From assembly GCA_963725395.1 (NCBI GenBank), contig CAVRYH010000013.1, positions 372,001-436,000 of the forward strand: DNA of 64,000 nt, in the 5' to 3' direction. Below the pieces are notes generated by a model that worked only from the letters and a program-made list of their open reading frames with translations, searched no databases and was not told the DNA's origin. The translations under genes and the position numbers were made by a program. Shown in pieces: positions 50,613 to 59,598 of this stretch (position 1 is its first letter; each line of letters begins with the position of its first letter). Source of the stretch: Bog-756 sp963725395 (GTDB lineage Bacteria; Actinomycetota; Acidimicrobiia; Acidimicrobiales; RAAP-2).

Positions 50613-52019
50613 TCAGCCCCAAGCCTGGCGGGTGGGCGGCATACCGCTCGTCCCGTCGGAGCGGGGGACCACCCCGAGGACCTGGTGGACGGCCAGGCCG
50701 CCGTCGTCGAACCCGTTGGCCGAAGCCGCCATGTACAGCCTCCAGATGTTGGCCCGGGGCAGTCCGACCAGTTCGACGGCCTCGTCCCAGTGCTCCTCGA
50801 GGTTGTCCACCCAGTGGTGGAGCGTCCTCGAGTAGTGCTCGCGCAGGGACTCGACGTCGCGGACCTCGAACCCGTGCTGCTGCATCGCCGCGATGACGTC
50901 GGACACGTCGAGTAGTTCCCCGTCGGGGAACACGTAGCGTCCGACGAACGACCGCCGCCCGAGTGCCGACCCGCCCGGGGTCGAGATGGCGTGGTTGAGC
51001 AGCCTGCCCGTCGGCGTCAGCAGCTCCCGCAGCGTCTCGAAGTAGCGGGACATGCGTGGACGCGCCCACGTGTTCGAACATGCCGATGGACGAGATGGCG
51101 TCGAACCGCTCCCCGCGCAGGTCCCGGTAGTCCTGCATCCGGATCTCGACCTGGCCGTCCAGGCCGGCCTCGGTGACCCTGCGTCCGGCCTCGTCGACCT
51201 GTTCCCGGCTGAGCGCTATGCCGACCACCTGGGCCCGGTGATGGCGGGCGGCGTGGATGGCCATCGATCCCCACCCGCACCCCACGTCGAGCAGCCGGGA
51301 GCCCGGTGACTGGTCGATGCCCAGCTTGCGGCAGATCAGTTCGTGCTTGGCCGCCTGGGCCTCCTCGAGCGTGGTGTCGGGGGCGACGAACCGGGCACAG
51401 GAGTACGTCATGCTCGGACCGAGGACCAGACGGTAGAAGGAGTTGCCCACGTCGTAGTGGTGGCTGATCACCGCCGCATCGCGCGACCGGGAGTGCAGCC
51501 GGCCCGACGGCCGGCACTCCTCAGGGGGGACCGGCGGCGGCGGCCCGAGCGCGCCCAGGCGCCGGGCGGCCCGGACCGCGGCGGGGACCGACGACAGCCC
51601 CACCGAGCGAAGATCCCGGGGGACGAGGCCCGCAGGGCCCGCAGAAGGCCGAAGAGATCGCCATCGACGGTGATGTCGCCCGCCACGAAGGCCCGGGCCA
51701 CGCCGAGCTCGCCCGGCGCCCACAGGATCCGGCGCAGCGCGTCGGGCGACCGGATCTCGAGCGTCCCCACGGCCTCTGTCGGCCCCACCCCGCTCCCGTC
51801 CCAGAACTCGAACCGCACCGGTGTGGAACCGCCGACCATGACCGAAAGGAGCGGCGCCAAGACGGCTGCCACGCTGCCCGGCGGGGGAGGGCGGCGCCCG
51901 GCATCCCCGGCCGGGTCGCCACCCGTCGTCCGGGCCGGTTCCTGTTCGGGTGGGTGTGTCCGCGGGGTGGTCTCCACCGTCCCGGCCTCGGATCCGTGTC
52001 GTGCTTCCCGGGTCACCAT
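50613..52019 (-). pseudogene. Cyclopropane-fatty-acyl-phospholipid synthase, two frameshifts
   Basis: Three consecutive frames together make one CFA synthase. N-terminal part from ATG 52019 (VRFEFWDGSGVGPTEAVGTL, LWAPGELGVARAFVAGDITV). Middle part with SHHYDVGNSFYRLVLGPSMT, AM-binding LLDVGCGWGSMAIHAA and ISSIGMFEHVG. C-terminal part (MSRYFETLRELLTPTGRLLN, SVIAAMQQHGFEV-like region, HHWVDNLEEHWDEAVELVG). The first switch is in the CCCGGGGG run at 51615-51622 (one base missing); the second near 51055 (one base extra). Restored length about 468 residues. It would methylenate unsaturated membrane lipids. Confidence 0.85.
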
Positions 52020-52124
52020 CGCTGCCCTCCTCGCACCGGCCGCCATCCTGTCGACCCGCTCCCGATCCTATGGCCGTGCCCGCCCGGCGACCACCGGTCC
52101 GATCATGCTGCCAAGCTGTGCCCC

Positions 52125-52520
52125 ATGAAGGTCATCTTGAACATCCTCTGGTTGGTGCTCTGCGGATTGTGGCTGGCCATCGGCTACGTGGTGGCGGGCG
52201 TGGTGATGTGCATCCTGATCATCACCATCCCCTTCGGGATCGCCTCGTTCCGGCTGGCGGCATTCGCCCTGTGGCCCTTCGGCAGGACGACCGTGCCCAA
52301 GCCCGGCGCCGGGGCCGGCTCGGTGGTGGGGAACGTGTTGTGGTTCTTGCTGGCGGGTCTGTGGATGGCCATCGCCCACGTGATCACCGGCGTCGCCCTG
52401 TGTCTGACCATCATCGGGATCCCGCTCGGGATCGCCGATTTCAAGTTGGCCGCCGTCGCCATCGCGCCGTTGGGCAAGGACATCGTGAGGACCGACGATC
52501 CCCGGGCCTTCTACCGGTAG
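52125..52520 (+). CDS. YccF domain membrane protein
   Basis: 131 residues with two repeats of a hydrophobic pair, each ending in ITIPFGIASFRLAAFALWPFG or IIGIPLGIADFKLAAVAIAPLG. This duplicated motif defines the YccF family of inner-membrane proteins, whose role is not established. Start ATG 52125. It is divergent from the cyclopropane synthase gene. Confidence 0.9.
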   Translation: MKVILNILWLVLCGLWLAIGYVVAGVVMCILIITIPFGIASFRLAAFALWPFGRTTVPKPGAGAGSVVGNVLWFLLAGLWMAIAHVITGVALCLTIIGIPLGIADFKLAAVAIAPLGKDIVRTDDPRAFYR

Positions 52521-52567
52521 GCGTCGGCGGCACGAAGAACCCGGTGGCCGTCCCGGCCCCGGGCACC

Positions 52568-53773
52568 TCAGAACCGGTTGGTCACGCCGATGCCGGTCGG
52601 GAGCTTCTCCGGGTCCCAGCCGAGCAGGGCCACGGCCTGGCTGAACGCGAAGCGGTCGGTCATCCCGGCCACATAGGCCACGGCCCGGCGGACAGCCCCC
52701 GGTTCGCCCCCGTTCACGTCGGCCCCCTGGCTCCCTCCGGCCGGGATCAGGTTTGGCCTGTCCCCGAAGTGGTCCACCAGCGCCCGGAGGACACCGACCA
52801 CCGCCCGCCCCTGGTGCACCGAGCTCGGACGCAGGTAGATGTGCTCGTAGTTGCTGGCCCGGAAGGCGGCCAGTGCCTCGGCGTGGTCGTCGTCCATCCC
52901 GATCCGGCCGGTGGTGAGGACCGTGGTCACCAGGGCGTCGATGAAGGTGCCCAGCTGTTGGCTCCGGCGGTCTCCACAGCGTTCGCGGACCAGCGGCGGC
53001 AGTGCGCTCGGCGTCACGATGCCGCTCTTGACGGCGTCCTCGAAGTCGTGGCACACGTAGGCGATCCGGTCCGCCCAGCTGACGACCTCCCCTTCGGGAG
53101 TGGAAGGGGCGGGACGGGACCACGAGTGGTTGCGGATGCCGTCGAGCGTCTCGTGACACAGGTTGAGCGGGGCCAGGGAGACGTCCGCCCCCCACTGCGC
53201 ATGGTCGAAACCCCCGTCGAGGTAGGGGGACAGGGCGTCCTCGCTGGCATGGCCGCCGGGTCCGTGCCCGCAGTCGTGGCCGAGGGCGATGGCCTCGGTG
53301 AGTGCGACGTTGAGCGAGCAGGCCCGGGCCACGCTGGTGGCCACCTGGGCGACCTCGAGGGCGTGGGTGAGCCTGGTGCGCTGATGGTCGTCGGGGAAGA
53401 CGAACACCTGGGTCTTGCCGGCCAGGCGTCGAAAGGCGGTGGCGTGGAGGATCCGGTCGCGGTCCCGCTCGAAGCAGGTGCGCCACCGGTCGGCTTCCTC
53501 GGGCCGGTCCCGATGGCCGCCGCCGATCGCCCGGGTGGCTCCCGGAGCGAGTCGCTCGTGTTCGAACTGCTCGCGGGCCGTGCGGTCGAGGCCCGCCACC
53601 GGCCCGGCCGCCGCCGTGGCGTGGCTGTCGGCATGGGCGAGGGTGACGCCGGGCCCCCCGTGCCCGGCCATGGTCGAGGCCCAGCGCCGGTTGCGCTCGC
53701 TCTCACCCTTGATGGGCCGTCGCGCCCCGTCGGCGACCGTGCCCCCCGCGTTGCCGGGATCCTCGTCGTCCAT
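52568..53773 (-). CDS. dgt: Deoxyguanosinetriphosphate triphosphohydrolase-like protein
   Basis: 401 residues, HD-domain dNTPase that cleaves dGTP to deoxyguanosine and triphosphate. Metal ligands lie in RLTHALEVAQVA and LGHDCGHGPGGHASE; WADRIAYVCHDFEDAV supplies the later Asp. The N-terminal 65 residues are disordered and ATG 53671 is an alternative start. Length is normal for actinobacterial Dgt. Confidence 0.92.
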   Translation of the reverse strand: MDDEDPGNAGGTVADGARRPIKGESERNRRWASTMAGHGGPGVTLAHADSHATAAAGPVAGLDRTAREQFEHERLAPGATRAIGGGHRDRPEEADRWRTCFERDRDRILHATAFRRLAGKTQVFVFPDDHQRTRLTHALEVAQVATSVARACSLNVALTEAIALGHDCGHGPGGHASEDALSPYLDGGFDHAQWGADVSLAPLNLCHETLDGIRNHSWSRPAPSTPEGEVVSWADRIAYVCHDFEDAVKSGIVTPSALPPLVRERCGDRRSQQLGTFIDALVTTVLTTGRIGMDDDHAEALAAFRASNYEHIYLRPSSVHQGRAVVGVLRALVDHFGDRPNLIPAGGSQGADVNGGEPGAVRRAVAYVAGMTDRFAFSQAVALLGWDPEKLPTGIGVTNRF

Positions 53774-53883
53774 CCACCCAGTGTGCCCGATGGGTGTGAC
53801 CGGGGGACGGCGGTCCCCTGCGACCTTGTATCGTCGGTCCGGTCGGCAGATCGGCCGGCCCCCAGCGGAGAGGAAGGTGCCCG

Positions 53884-54120
53884 GTGGACGTACGTATCGG
53901 AATCGTGCAGTCGATGAAGGAACTCGACATCGAGTTGCCCGAGGATGCCGATCGCGACAAGGTCCTGGCCGACATCGAGGCTGCGCTGGCCGCCGAGGGC
54001 ACCATCCTGTGGCTCACGGACCGCAAGGGCCGCCAGGTGGGTGTGCCCGTCGCCAAGGTGGCCTACGTCGAGGTCGACCCGCCCGTCTCCGACCGCCGGG
54101 TCGGTTTCGGGATCTCCTGA
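53884..54120 (+). CDS. DUF3107 protein
   Basis: 78 residues, ending with the conserved VAKVAYVEVDPPVSDRRVGFGIS segment that defines DUF3107, a small actinobacterial family that includes mycobacterial TB9.4 (Rv3208A). Start GTG 53884 after GAGAGGAAGG. Function unknown. It lies 70 bp upstream of the Get3-like pair. Confidence 0.9.
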   Translation: MDVRIGIVQSMKELDIELPEDADRDKVLADIEAALAAEGTILWLTDRKGRQVGVPVAKVAYVEVDPPVSDRRVGFGIS

Positions 54121-54190
54121 CCAGTCGCCGGACCTTGCCTCGGCCTCCGGCGAGTGGCCCGGCCCCCGGCCGGGTAGGACGAGGGCACCG

Positions 54191-55138
54191 ATGAACGAGC
54201 TCCTCGACCTCAAGCTGATCTTCGTCACGGGCAAGGGCGGCGTGGGGAAGACGACGGTGGCCTCGGCCCTGGCCCTGTTGGCGTCGACGCGGGGCAAGCG
54301 GGTCCTCATCTGCGAGGTCGACGCCAAGGGTGACGTCGCCGGCTTCTACGAAGCCCCCCCCACCGGGTTCAACGAGAAGGAGATCCTTCCGGGCCTCTTC
54401 GCCATGACCATGGACACGGAGGCATCGCTGCGCGAATACCTCAAGCTGCAGCTGCGCATCCCGGTGGTGGGCCGGATCGGTCCACTGGCCAAGGCGTTCG
54501 ACTTCGTCGCCACCGCGGCGCCCGGGGTGCGCGAGATCCTGACCGTCGGCAAGCTGTGCTACGAGGTGCGGGAGCGCAGCTACGACCTCATCGTGGTGGA
54601 CGCACCGGCATCGGGCCACATCGTGGGGCAGCTGGCCGCGCCCCAGGCCATCAACAACCTGGTGAAGGTGGGCCTCATCCGGACGCAGACGGACTGGATG
54701 CTGGAGATCCTGTCCGACCACCGGACGACGGGTCTCGTGGCCGTGTGCACGCCCGAGGAGATGCCGGTCAACGAGACCATCGAGCTGGCCGAGAGGATCA
54801 AAACCGAGACCACCGTCCAACTGTCGTCGGTCGTCGTCAACCGGGTGCTCCCCGAGCTCTTCGGACGCCAGGAGGAGGAGGTCTTCGACTCGTTGGCCTC
54901 GGAGGGACCGGCCGCCCGCCTCAACGAGCTCGTCGGCGGTGACTCCGGTCCGGTGCTCGCCGCAGCACGACTGGCCGTCACCATGCGGCGTACCCGGTCC
55001 ACCCACCTCGTCCGCCTGCGCGAGGGGATCGACGAGGCGGTCCCCATGCTCTACTTGCCATACCTGTTCACACGGTCCCACGGGCTCCGAACCACCCGGC
55101 AGGTCGCAGCGTCCCTCGGCGAGGAGCTCGGCTACTGA
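54191..55138 (+). CDS. ArsA/Get3-type ATPase, first of a pair
   Basis: 315 residues. Deviant Walker A TGKGGVGKTT (residues 13-22), including the signature Lys15 that reaches across the dimer, then ICEVDAKGD, VVDAPASGHIVGQL (switch region) and LSSVVVNRVLPEL. It lacks the second ATPase half of classical ArsA. The pair resembles the mycobacterial Rv3679-Rv3680 proteins. Likely heterodimeric; the client could be a membrane-protein segment, as in Get3, but this is inferred. Its stop overlaps the next start (TGATG). Confidence 0.9.
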   Translation: MNELLDLKLIFVTGKGGVGKTTVASALALLASTRGKRVLICEVDAKGDVAGFYEAPPTGFNEKEILPGLFAMTMDTEASLREYLKLQLRIPVVGRIGPLAKAFDFVATAAPGVREILTVGKLCYEVRERSYDLIVVDAPASGHIVGQLAAPQAINNLVKVGLIRTQTDWMLEILSDHRTTGLVAVCTPEEMPVNETIELAERIKTETTVQLSSVVVNRVLPELFGRQEEEVFDSLASEGPAARLNELVGGDSGPVLAAARLAVTMRRTRSTHLVRLREGIDEAVPMLYLPYLFTRSHGLRTTRQVAASLGEELGY

Positions 55139-56397
55139 TGGCCGAACGCAGCGACCGGGGCGGCCGGGCGAGAGGGGCCAATCCCGGCGACAACCCGAGG
55201 CGGTCGTCCAGGGCCCGGTCCACGGGCTCCGGCGGTTCGATGGACGGGCTGCTGGCCACCAAGGAGATCGCCGTGGCCTGCGGTCCGGGCGGTGTCGGCA
55301 AGACGACGACAGCGGCGGCGGCGGCGGTCATGGCCGCCGTGCGCCACGGCAGCAAGGTCCTGGTCCTCACCATCGACCCGGCCCGGCGGCTGGCCAACGC
55401 CCTCGGCCTCGACGGCATCGGCAACGCGGAGCACCGGGTGCCCGACGAGGCGTTCCGCGCCGCCGGCCTCAAGCCCCGCGGCCAACTGTGGGCGGCCATG
55501 CTCGACACGAAGGAGTCGTGGGACGCCCTGATCCGGCGCCATGCACCCGACCGGCAGACCAGGGAGGAGATCCTGGCCAACCCCCTCTACCAGAACATCT
55601 CCGGTCGGTTCGTCCAGAGCCACGACTACATCGCCATGGAACGGCTCTACGAGATCCACTCGGAGAGCGACTACGACCTCATCGTGGTGGACACGCCACC
55701 GACCCGCAACGCCCTCGACTTCCTCGACGCCCCGCAGCGCATGGCCGACTTCTTCTCGTCGCGCCTGCTCCGGTGGCTGATCGTGCCCTACCGCTCGCGA
55801 CTGGTGAACGTGGCCACCAAGCCGTTCTACACGATCGCCGATCGGATCCTCGGCACCGAGTTCCTGGGGGACATCTCCGAGTTCTTCATCCTCTTCCAGT
55901 CGATGTACGACGGATTCGTCGAGCGCTCCGAGGCGGTCGGGCGGCTGCTGTCGGACCGCCGGACCACCTTCATCGTGGTGTCCACCCTGGAAGCCGTGCC
56001 GCTGCGCGAGGCCGAGTTCTTCGCCGAGCAGCTCACCTCGCGCCACCTGCACCTCGGAGCGATCGTGTTGAACAAGGTGCTGCCCGCCTACCTGCGCGGC
56101 TCCGAGGGTGCCTCGGTGGCCGAGTCGCTGAAGGACCGGGCCCCCGAGCTGGCCGCCTCCCTGGCCCCCGACCTCGTGGCCATCGACCCCTCGTTGGGGG
56201 ACACCGACCAGATCGTCCGGGTCCTCAACGAGGTCGCCGACAGCTACCTCAACTTCCAGGTGGTGGCCCTGCGGGAGATGGAGGAGCAGTCGACGCTGTC
56301 GGTGGTCCCCGACGTGCTCGCCACCGTCCCCTTCTTCGACACCGACCTCTATGACCTGGCCGGGCTGTTGCGGCTGGGGGAGCAGATCTGGGACTAG
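55138..56397 (+). CDS. ArsA/Get3-type ATPase, second of a pair
   Basis: 419 residues. After a basic disordered N-terminus the P-loop is CGPGGVGKTTTAAA: the position of the signature lysine is Pro50, while the catalytic Lys55 remains. Then LTIDPARRLANALG, VVDTPPTRNALDFLDAP and IVLNKVLPAYL. A 60-residue insert (VPDEAFRAAGL to EEILANPLYQNIS) is absent from the first subunit. The two genes overlap by one base, which supports equimolar synthesis and a heterodimer with unequal active sites. Confidence 0.9.
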   Translation: MAERSDRGGRARGANPGDNPRRSSRARSTGSGGSMDGLLATKEIAVACGPGGVGKTTTAAAAAVMAAVRHGSKVLVLTIDPARRLANALGLDGIGNAEHRVPDEAFRAAGLKPRGQLWAAMLDTKESWDALIRRHAPDRQTREEILANPLYQNISGRFVQSHDYIAMERLYEIHSESDYDLIVVDTPPTRNALDFLDAPQRMADFFSSRLLRWLIVPYRSRLVNVATKPFYTIADRILGTEFLGDISEFFILFQSMYDGFVERSEAVGRLLSDRRTTFIVVSTLEAVPLREAEFFAEQLTSRHLHLGAIVLNKVLPAYLRGSEGASVAESLKDRAPELAASLAPDLVAIDPSLGDTDQIVRVLNEVADSYLNFQVVALREMEEQSTLSVVPDVLATVPFFDTDLYDLAGLLRLGEQIWD

Positions 56398-56440
56398 TGC
56401 CCCCGGGGACGACCTCTGCAACCCCTGTGTCCGGGTGCCT

Positions 56441-56446
56441 TACGAT
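56441..56446 (+). promoter_or_regulatory. -10 element for the O-methyltransferase gene (leaderless)
   Basis: TACGAT, 6 nt, then GTG 56453. Same geometry as the other leaderless candidates. Confidence 0.45.
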
Positions 56447-56452
56447 GCAGGC

Positions 56453-57097
56453 GTGATCGACATCGTCGCCCCATCCCTCGAGGCCTACGCCACCGAGCAC
56501 ACCACGGCGCCGCCCGCCTATCTCGCGCGGTTGGCCGACGAGGTGGCGGACACGCTGGCATCCCCACACATGATGGTCGGCCGGCTCGAGGGTCGGTACC
56601 TGGAGCTCCTCACCTTCGCCCTCGGGGCGAGCACCGTCCTCGAGGTCGGGACCTTCGGGGGCTACTCGGCGCTGTCCATGGCGGCCGGCCTGGCCCCGGG
56701 CGGCCGGATCATCAGCTGTGAGATCTCACCGGTCCACGCCGAGTTCGCCCGGCGGCACATCGCCGTCAGCCCCTTCTCCGACGTCATCGAGGTGGTGACC
56801 GGACCCGCGCTCGAGACCATCGCCGGTCTGGAGGGCCCCTTCGACCTCGTCTTCATCGATGCCGACAAGGCCTCCTATCCCGAGTACTTCGAGTCGGTCC
56901 TGCCCAAGCTGGCCCCCCGAGGCCTCATCGTCGCCGACAACACACTGTGGAGCGGCCGGATCATCGATCCGTCCGATACCAGCGAGGACACCGTCGCTCT
57001 CCGGCGGTTCAACGACGCGTTGGCCACCGACCCACGGGTGGTGGTCGTCCAAACCACCGTACGCGACGGGGTCACCCTCATCCGGCACGCCCGGTAA
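56453..57097 (+). CDS. O-methyltransferase (class I SAM-dependent)
   Basis: 214 residues of the CCoAMT/catechol O-methyltransferase type. MMVGRLEGRYLELLTFALGA, SAM motif VLEVGTFGGYSALSMA, FDLVFIDADKASYPEYFE (metal-binding Asp) and IVADNTLWSGRI are diagnostic. It methylates a hydroxylated aromatic or related compound with a divalent metal. Start GTG 56453 at a probable leaderless promoter. 16 bp upstream of the PHP phosphatase gene, so likely co-transcribed. Confidence 0.93.
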   Translation: MIDIVAPSLEAYATEHTTAPPAYLARLADEVADTLASPHMMVGRLEGRYLELLTFALGASTVLEVGTFGGYSALSMAAGLAPGGRIISCEISPVHAEFARRHIAVSPFSDVIEVVTGPALETIAGLEGPFDLVFIDADKASYPEYFESVLPKLAPRGLIVADNTLWSGRIIDPSDTSEDTVALRRFNDALATDPRVVVVQTTVRDGVTLIRHAR

Positions 57098-57113
57098 GGA
57101 GGGCACACGAACC

Positions 57114-58007
57114 ATGTTGGACTACCACCTCCATCTGTGGCCGCACTCCCAGAGCGACGCCCAGACCACGGTCGAGCAGGTGGCTGCCTACTGTGAGCAT
57201 GCCGTGGCCGCCGGCGTCACCGAGATCGCCGTCACCGAGCACCTCTTCCGCTTCACCCAGGCCCGTGACCTGCTCGGCGGGTTCTGGGACGACCTCCCCG
57301 GGGAGGCCCTGCGTCCCGGCATGGCCGCCTACTGGGACCACCACGCCCGGGTGGATCTGGACGACTACGTGGAGGTGGTCCAGGAGGTCAAGGCCGCCGG
57401 GCTGCCGGTCGTGCTGGGCCTCGAGGTCGACTTCTACCAGGACCGGATGGACAAGGTGGCCGGGCTGTTGGCCGGTTACCCCTTCGACGTCCTGTTGGGC
57501 TCGGTGCACTGGTTGGGCGCCTGGCGGTTCGATGTGCTGAACGACCCGCTGGTCATGGCCGAATGGGACGTCCGACAGGTCGACGCCGTGTGGGACGAGT
57601 ACACCCGCGCCATGGAGGAACTCGGGGAGTCGGGGGTGTGCGACGTATTTGCCCACCCCGACCTGGTCAAGATCGCCGGCCGGGTACCCGACGTGCCCGA
57701 CGACTTCTACGACCGCATCACCGAGGCGGCCGTCCGGTCGGGCATGGCCGCCGAGTTGTCGTCGGCCGGGTGGAGGAAGCCGGTGGGCGAGGAGTACCCG
57801 GCACCGCCACTCCTCGAGCGGTTCGTGAGGGCCGGGGTTCCCTTGACCACCGCGTCCGATGCCCACACCCTCCCTGATGTCGCCGACCGGGCCGACGACC
57901 TGCGCGGGGTCCTGGCGGCGGCGGGGGTGGACCATCTCCGTGGATTCAGGGAGAGGCGCCCCCACCGCGTGCCGCTGTCGGGGACGTCGGGGATGTCGGG
58001 GACCTGA
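57114..58007 (+). CDS. PHP-domain phosphatase, histidinol-phosphatase-like
   Basis: 297 residues of the PHP metal-dependent hydrolase fold. Metal ligands are in DYHLHLWPHS, VTEHLFRF, GLEVDFY, GSVHWLG, FAHPDLVKI and SDAHTLPDV. This arrangement matches HisK-type histidinol-phosphatases. No other histidine genes are nearby, so it may act on another phosphate ester. Start ATG 57114 with AAGGAGGG. Ends 2 bp before the histidine kinase. Confidence 0.82.
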   Translation: MLDYHLHLWPHSQSDAQTTVEQVAAYCEHAVAAGVTEIAVTEHLFRFTQARDLLGGFWDDLPGEALRPGMAAYWDHHARVDLDDYVEVVQEVKAAGLPVVLGLEVDFYQDRMDKVAGLLAGYPFDVLLGSVHWLGAWRFDVLNDPLVMAEWDVRQVDAVWDEYTRAMEELGESGVCDVFAHPDLVKIAGRVPDVPDDFYDRITEAAVRSGMAAELSSAGWRKPVGEEYPAPPLLERFVRAGVPLTTASDAHTLPDVADRADDLRGVLAAAGVDHLRGFRERRPHRVPLSGTSGMSGT

Positions 58008-58009
58008 GC

Positions 58010-59542
58010 GTGGCCACCGCGGCCGAACTGGCCTTCGAGCGGACCAACCTCGACGAGGTCCAGCTGGCCCATCTCCAGCGGCTGCTTGGCACATGGGGCA
58101 TCCTCGCCGACCTCTCCTTCTCCGACCTGGTCCTGCTGGCCCCGATGGCGGTCGGCGCCCGTGAGCACCACGGGGCCGGTCTCGAACTGGTCGTCCTCGG
58201 ACAGATGCGCCCGTCCAACAGCGCCACGGTGGTCCAGCACGACCTGGTGGGCCAGCCGGCCGGGGCCGCCGATTGGCCCCTCGCCGTGCTCGCGTTCGAG
58301 ACCGGTGAGGTGACCCGGGGGGAGGTGCTGCTCGAGCCGGATGACGAGCCGGCGCGACTCCACTGCATCCCGGTGCGTTGCGAGGGGACCACGGTGGCGG
58401 TCCTGGCCCGGTTGGCCGCAGGCGCCGGCCGACGCCCCGGCCATCTCGAGCGCACCTACCGGGACCTGTTCGACCGCTTCGCCGTCATGCTCTCGGAGTC
58501 GACCTTCCCGTTTCCGAGCGAGGAGGTAGCCACCGAGGAGGCGCCGAGGGTCGGTGACGGCGTCATCCTCGTCGACGAGGAGGGGCGGGTGCGGTACGCG
58601 TCCCCGAACGCCACGAACGCTCTGCACCGGATGGGCATGTACTCACAGATCGAGGGTCGGCGGCTGACCGACCTGGGCATCGAGGAGTCGGCCATCGAGT
58701 GGGCGCTGGCTTCGGCGCTCCCGGTGGTCGAGGAGGTCGAGCGCCGCCCCGATGTCACCGTGCTTCTGCACTGCATCCCCCTGATCGCCAACGACGACGT
58801 GACCGGGTGTCTGGTCCTGCTCCGAGACGTGACCGACGTCCGCCGTCTCGACCGACTGCTGCTGTCGAAGGACGCGGCGATCCGCGAGGTGCACCACCGT
58901 GTCAAGAACAACCTGCAGACGATCTCGGCCCTCCTGCGGCTGCAGGCCCGGCGCCTGCCCCCGGGTGGGGGCAGGGTCGCCCTGTTCGAGGCCGAGCGAC
59001 GTGTCCGCTCCATCGCCATCGTCCACGAGATCCTGTCCCGTGAGCCCGGTGACCAGGTTCCCTTCGACGAGATCGTCACCTCCCTGATCCGGATGGCCGA
59101 GGACTCGGTGGTCCTCTCCCATCCGGTGACCTTCGACGTGGTCGGTGTCCTCGGGGAGGTGGCGGCCGACATCGCCACCCCGTTGGCCGTGGTGCTGGCC
59201 GAGTTGCTGCAGAACGCGGTGGAGCATGCGTTCCCCGACGTGGTCGACGGCGAGCCGGGCACCGCCGGTCCCGCCCCGTCGGGCGGGCACATCCAGGTTC
59301 ATCTGGTCAACGACCTGGTGAGCCTCACGCTCGAGGTGGCCGACGACGGTTCGGGACTGCCGGAGGGTTTCGACATCGACGACACGCAGAGTCTCGGACT
59401 CTCCATCGTGCGCGATCTGGTCCGGAGCCAGCTCGAGGGGACCATCACCATGCGGAACCGGCACGAGATCGAGCCCGGGTCCCCGGGGACGGTGGTGACC
59501 ATCGAGCTCGCCGCGCAGGAAGCCCAAAGGACCGGGCTGTAG
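58010..59542 (+). CDS. PdtaS-like sensor histidine kinase
   Basis: 510 residues, soluble. An N-terminal PdtaS GAF-like domain (about 10-160), a PAS domain (DGVILVDEEGRVRYASPNAT, about 183-285), and a HisKA_2 kinase core with EVHHRVKNNLQTISALL (phospho-acceptor probably His295), VLAELLQNAVEHAF and DDGSGLPEGF. In mycobacteria PdtaS signals to the RNA-binding regulator PdtaR; no PdtaR gene is in this window. Start GTG 58010. Convergent with a WhiB1-like gene, as pdtaS and whiB1 are in mycobacteria. Confidence 0.9.
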   Translation: MATAAELAFERTNLDEVQLAHLQRLLGTWGILADLSFSDLVLLAPMAVGAREHHGAGLELVVLGQMRPSNSATVVQHDLVGQPAGAADWPLAVLAFETGEVTRGEVLLEPDDEPARLHCIPVRCEGTTVAVLARLAAGAGRRPGHLERTYRDLFDRFAVMLSESTFPFPSEEVATEEAPRVGDGVILVDEEGRVRYASPNATNALHRMGMYSQIEGRRLTDLGIEESAIEWALASALPVVEEVERRPDVTVLLHCIPLIANDDVTGCLVLLRDVTDVRRLDRLLLSKDAAIREVHHRVKNNLQTISALLRLQARRLPPGGGRVALFEAERRVRSIAIVHEILSREPGDQVPFDEIVTSLIRMAEDSVVLSHPVTFDVVGVLGEVAADIATPLAVVLAELLQNAVEHAFPDVVDGEPGTAGPAPSGGHIQVHLVNDLVSLTLEVADDGSGLPEGFDIDDTQSLGLSIVRDLVRSQLEGTITMRNRHEIEPGSPGTVVTIELAAQEAQRTGL

Positions 59543-59584
59543 ACGGGTGAGACCCGTAAGTCAGCCGGGGCAGGGCCCCGGCTG
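59543..59584. terminator. Tandem hairpins between convergent pdtaS-like and whiB genes
   Basis: ACGGGT-GAG-ACCCGT (59543-59557) is followed by a perfect 10-bp stem, CAGCCGGGGC / GCCCCGGCTG with a 3-nt loop (59562-59584). Both lie in the 56-bp gap between two convergent genes, so they probably work in both directions. Confidence 0.65.
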
Positions 59585-59598
59585 CGGAGGGGGGATGG

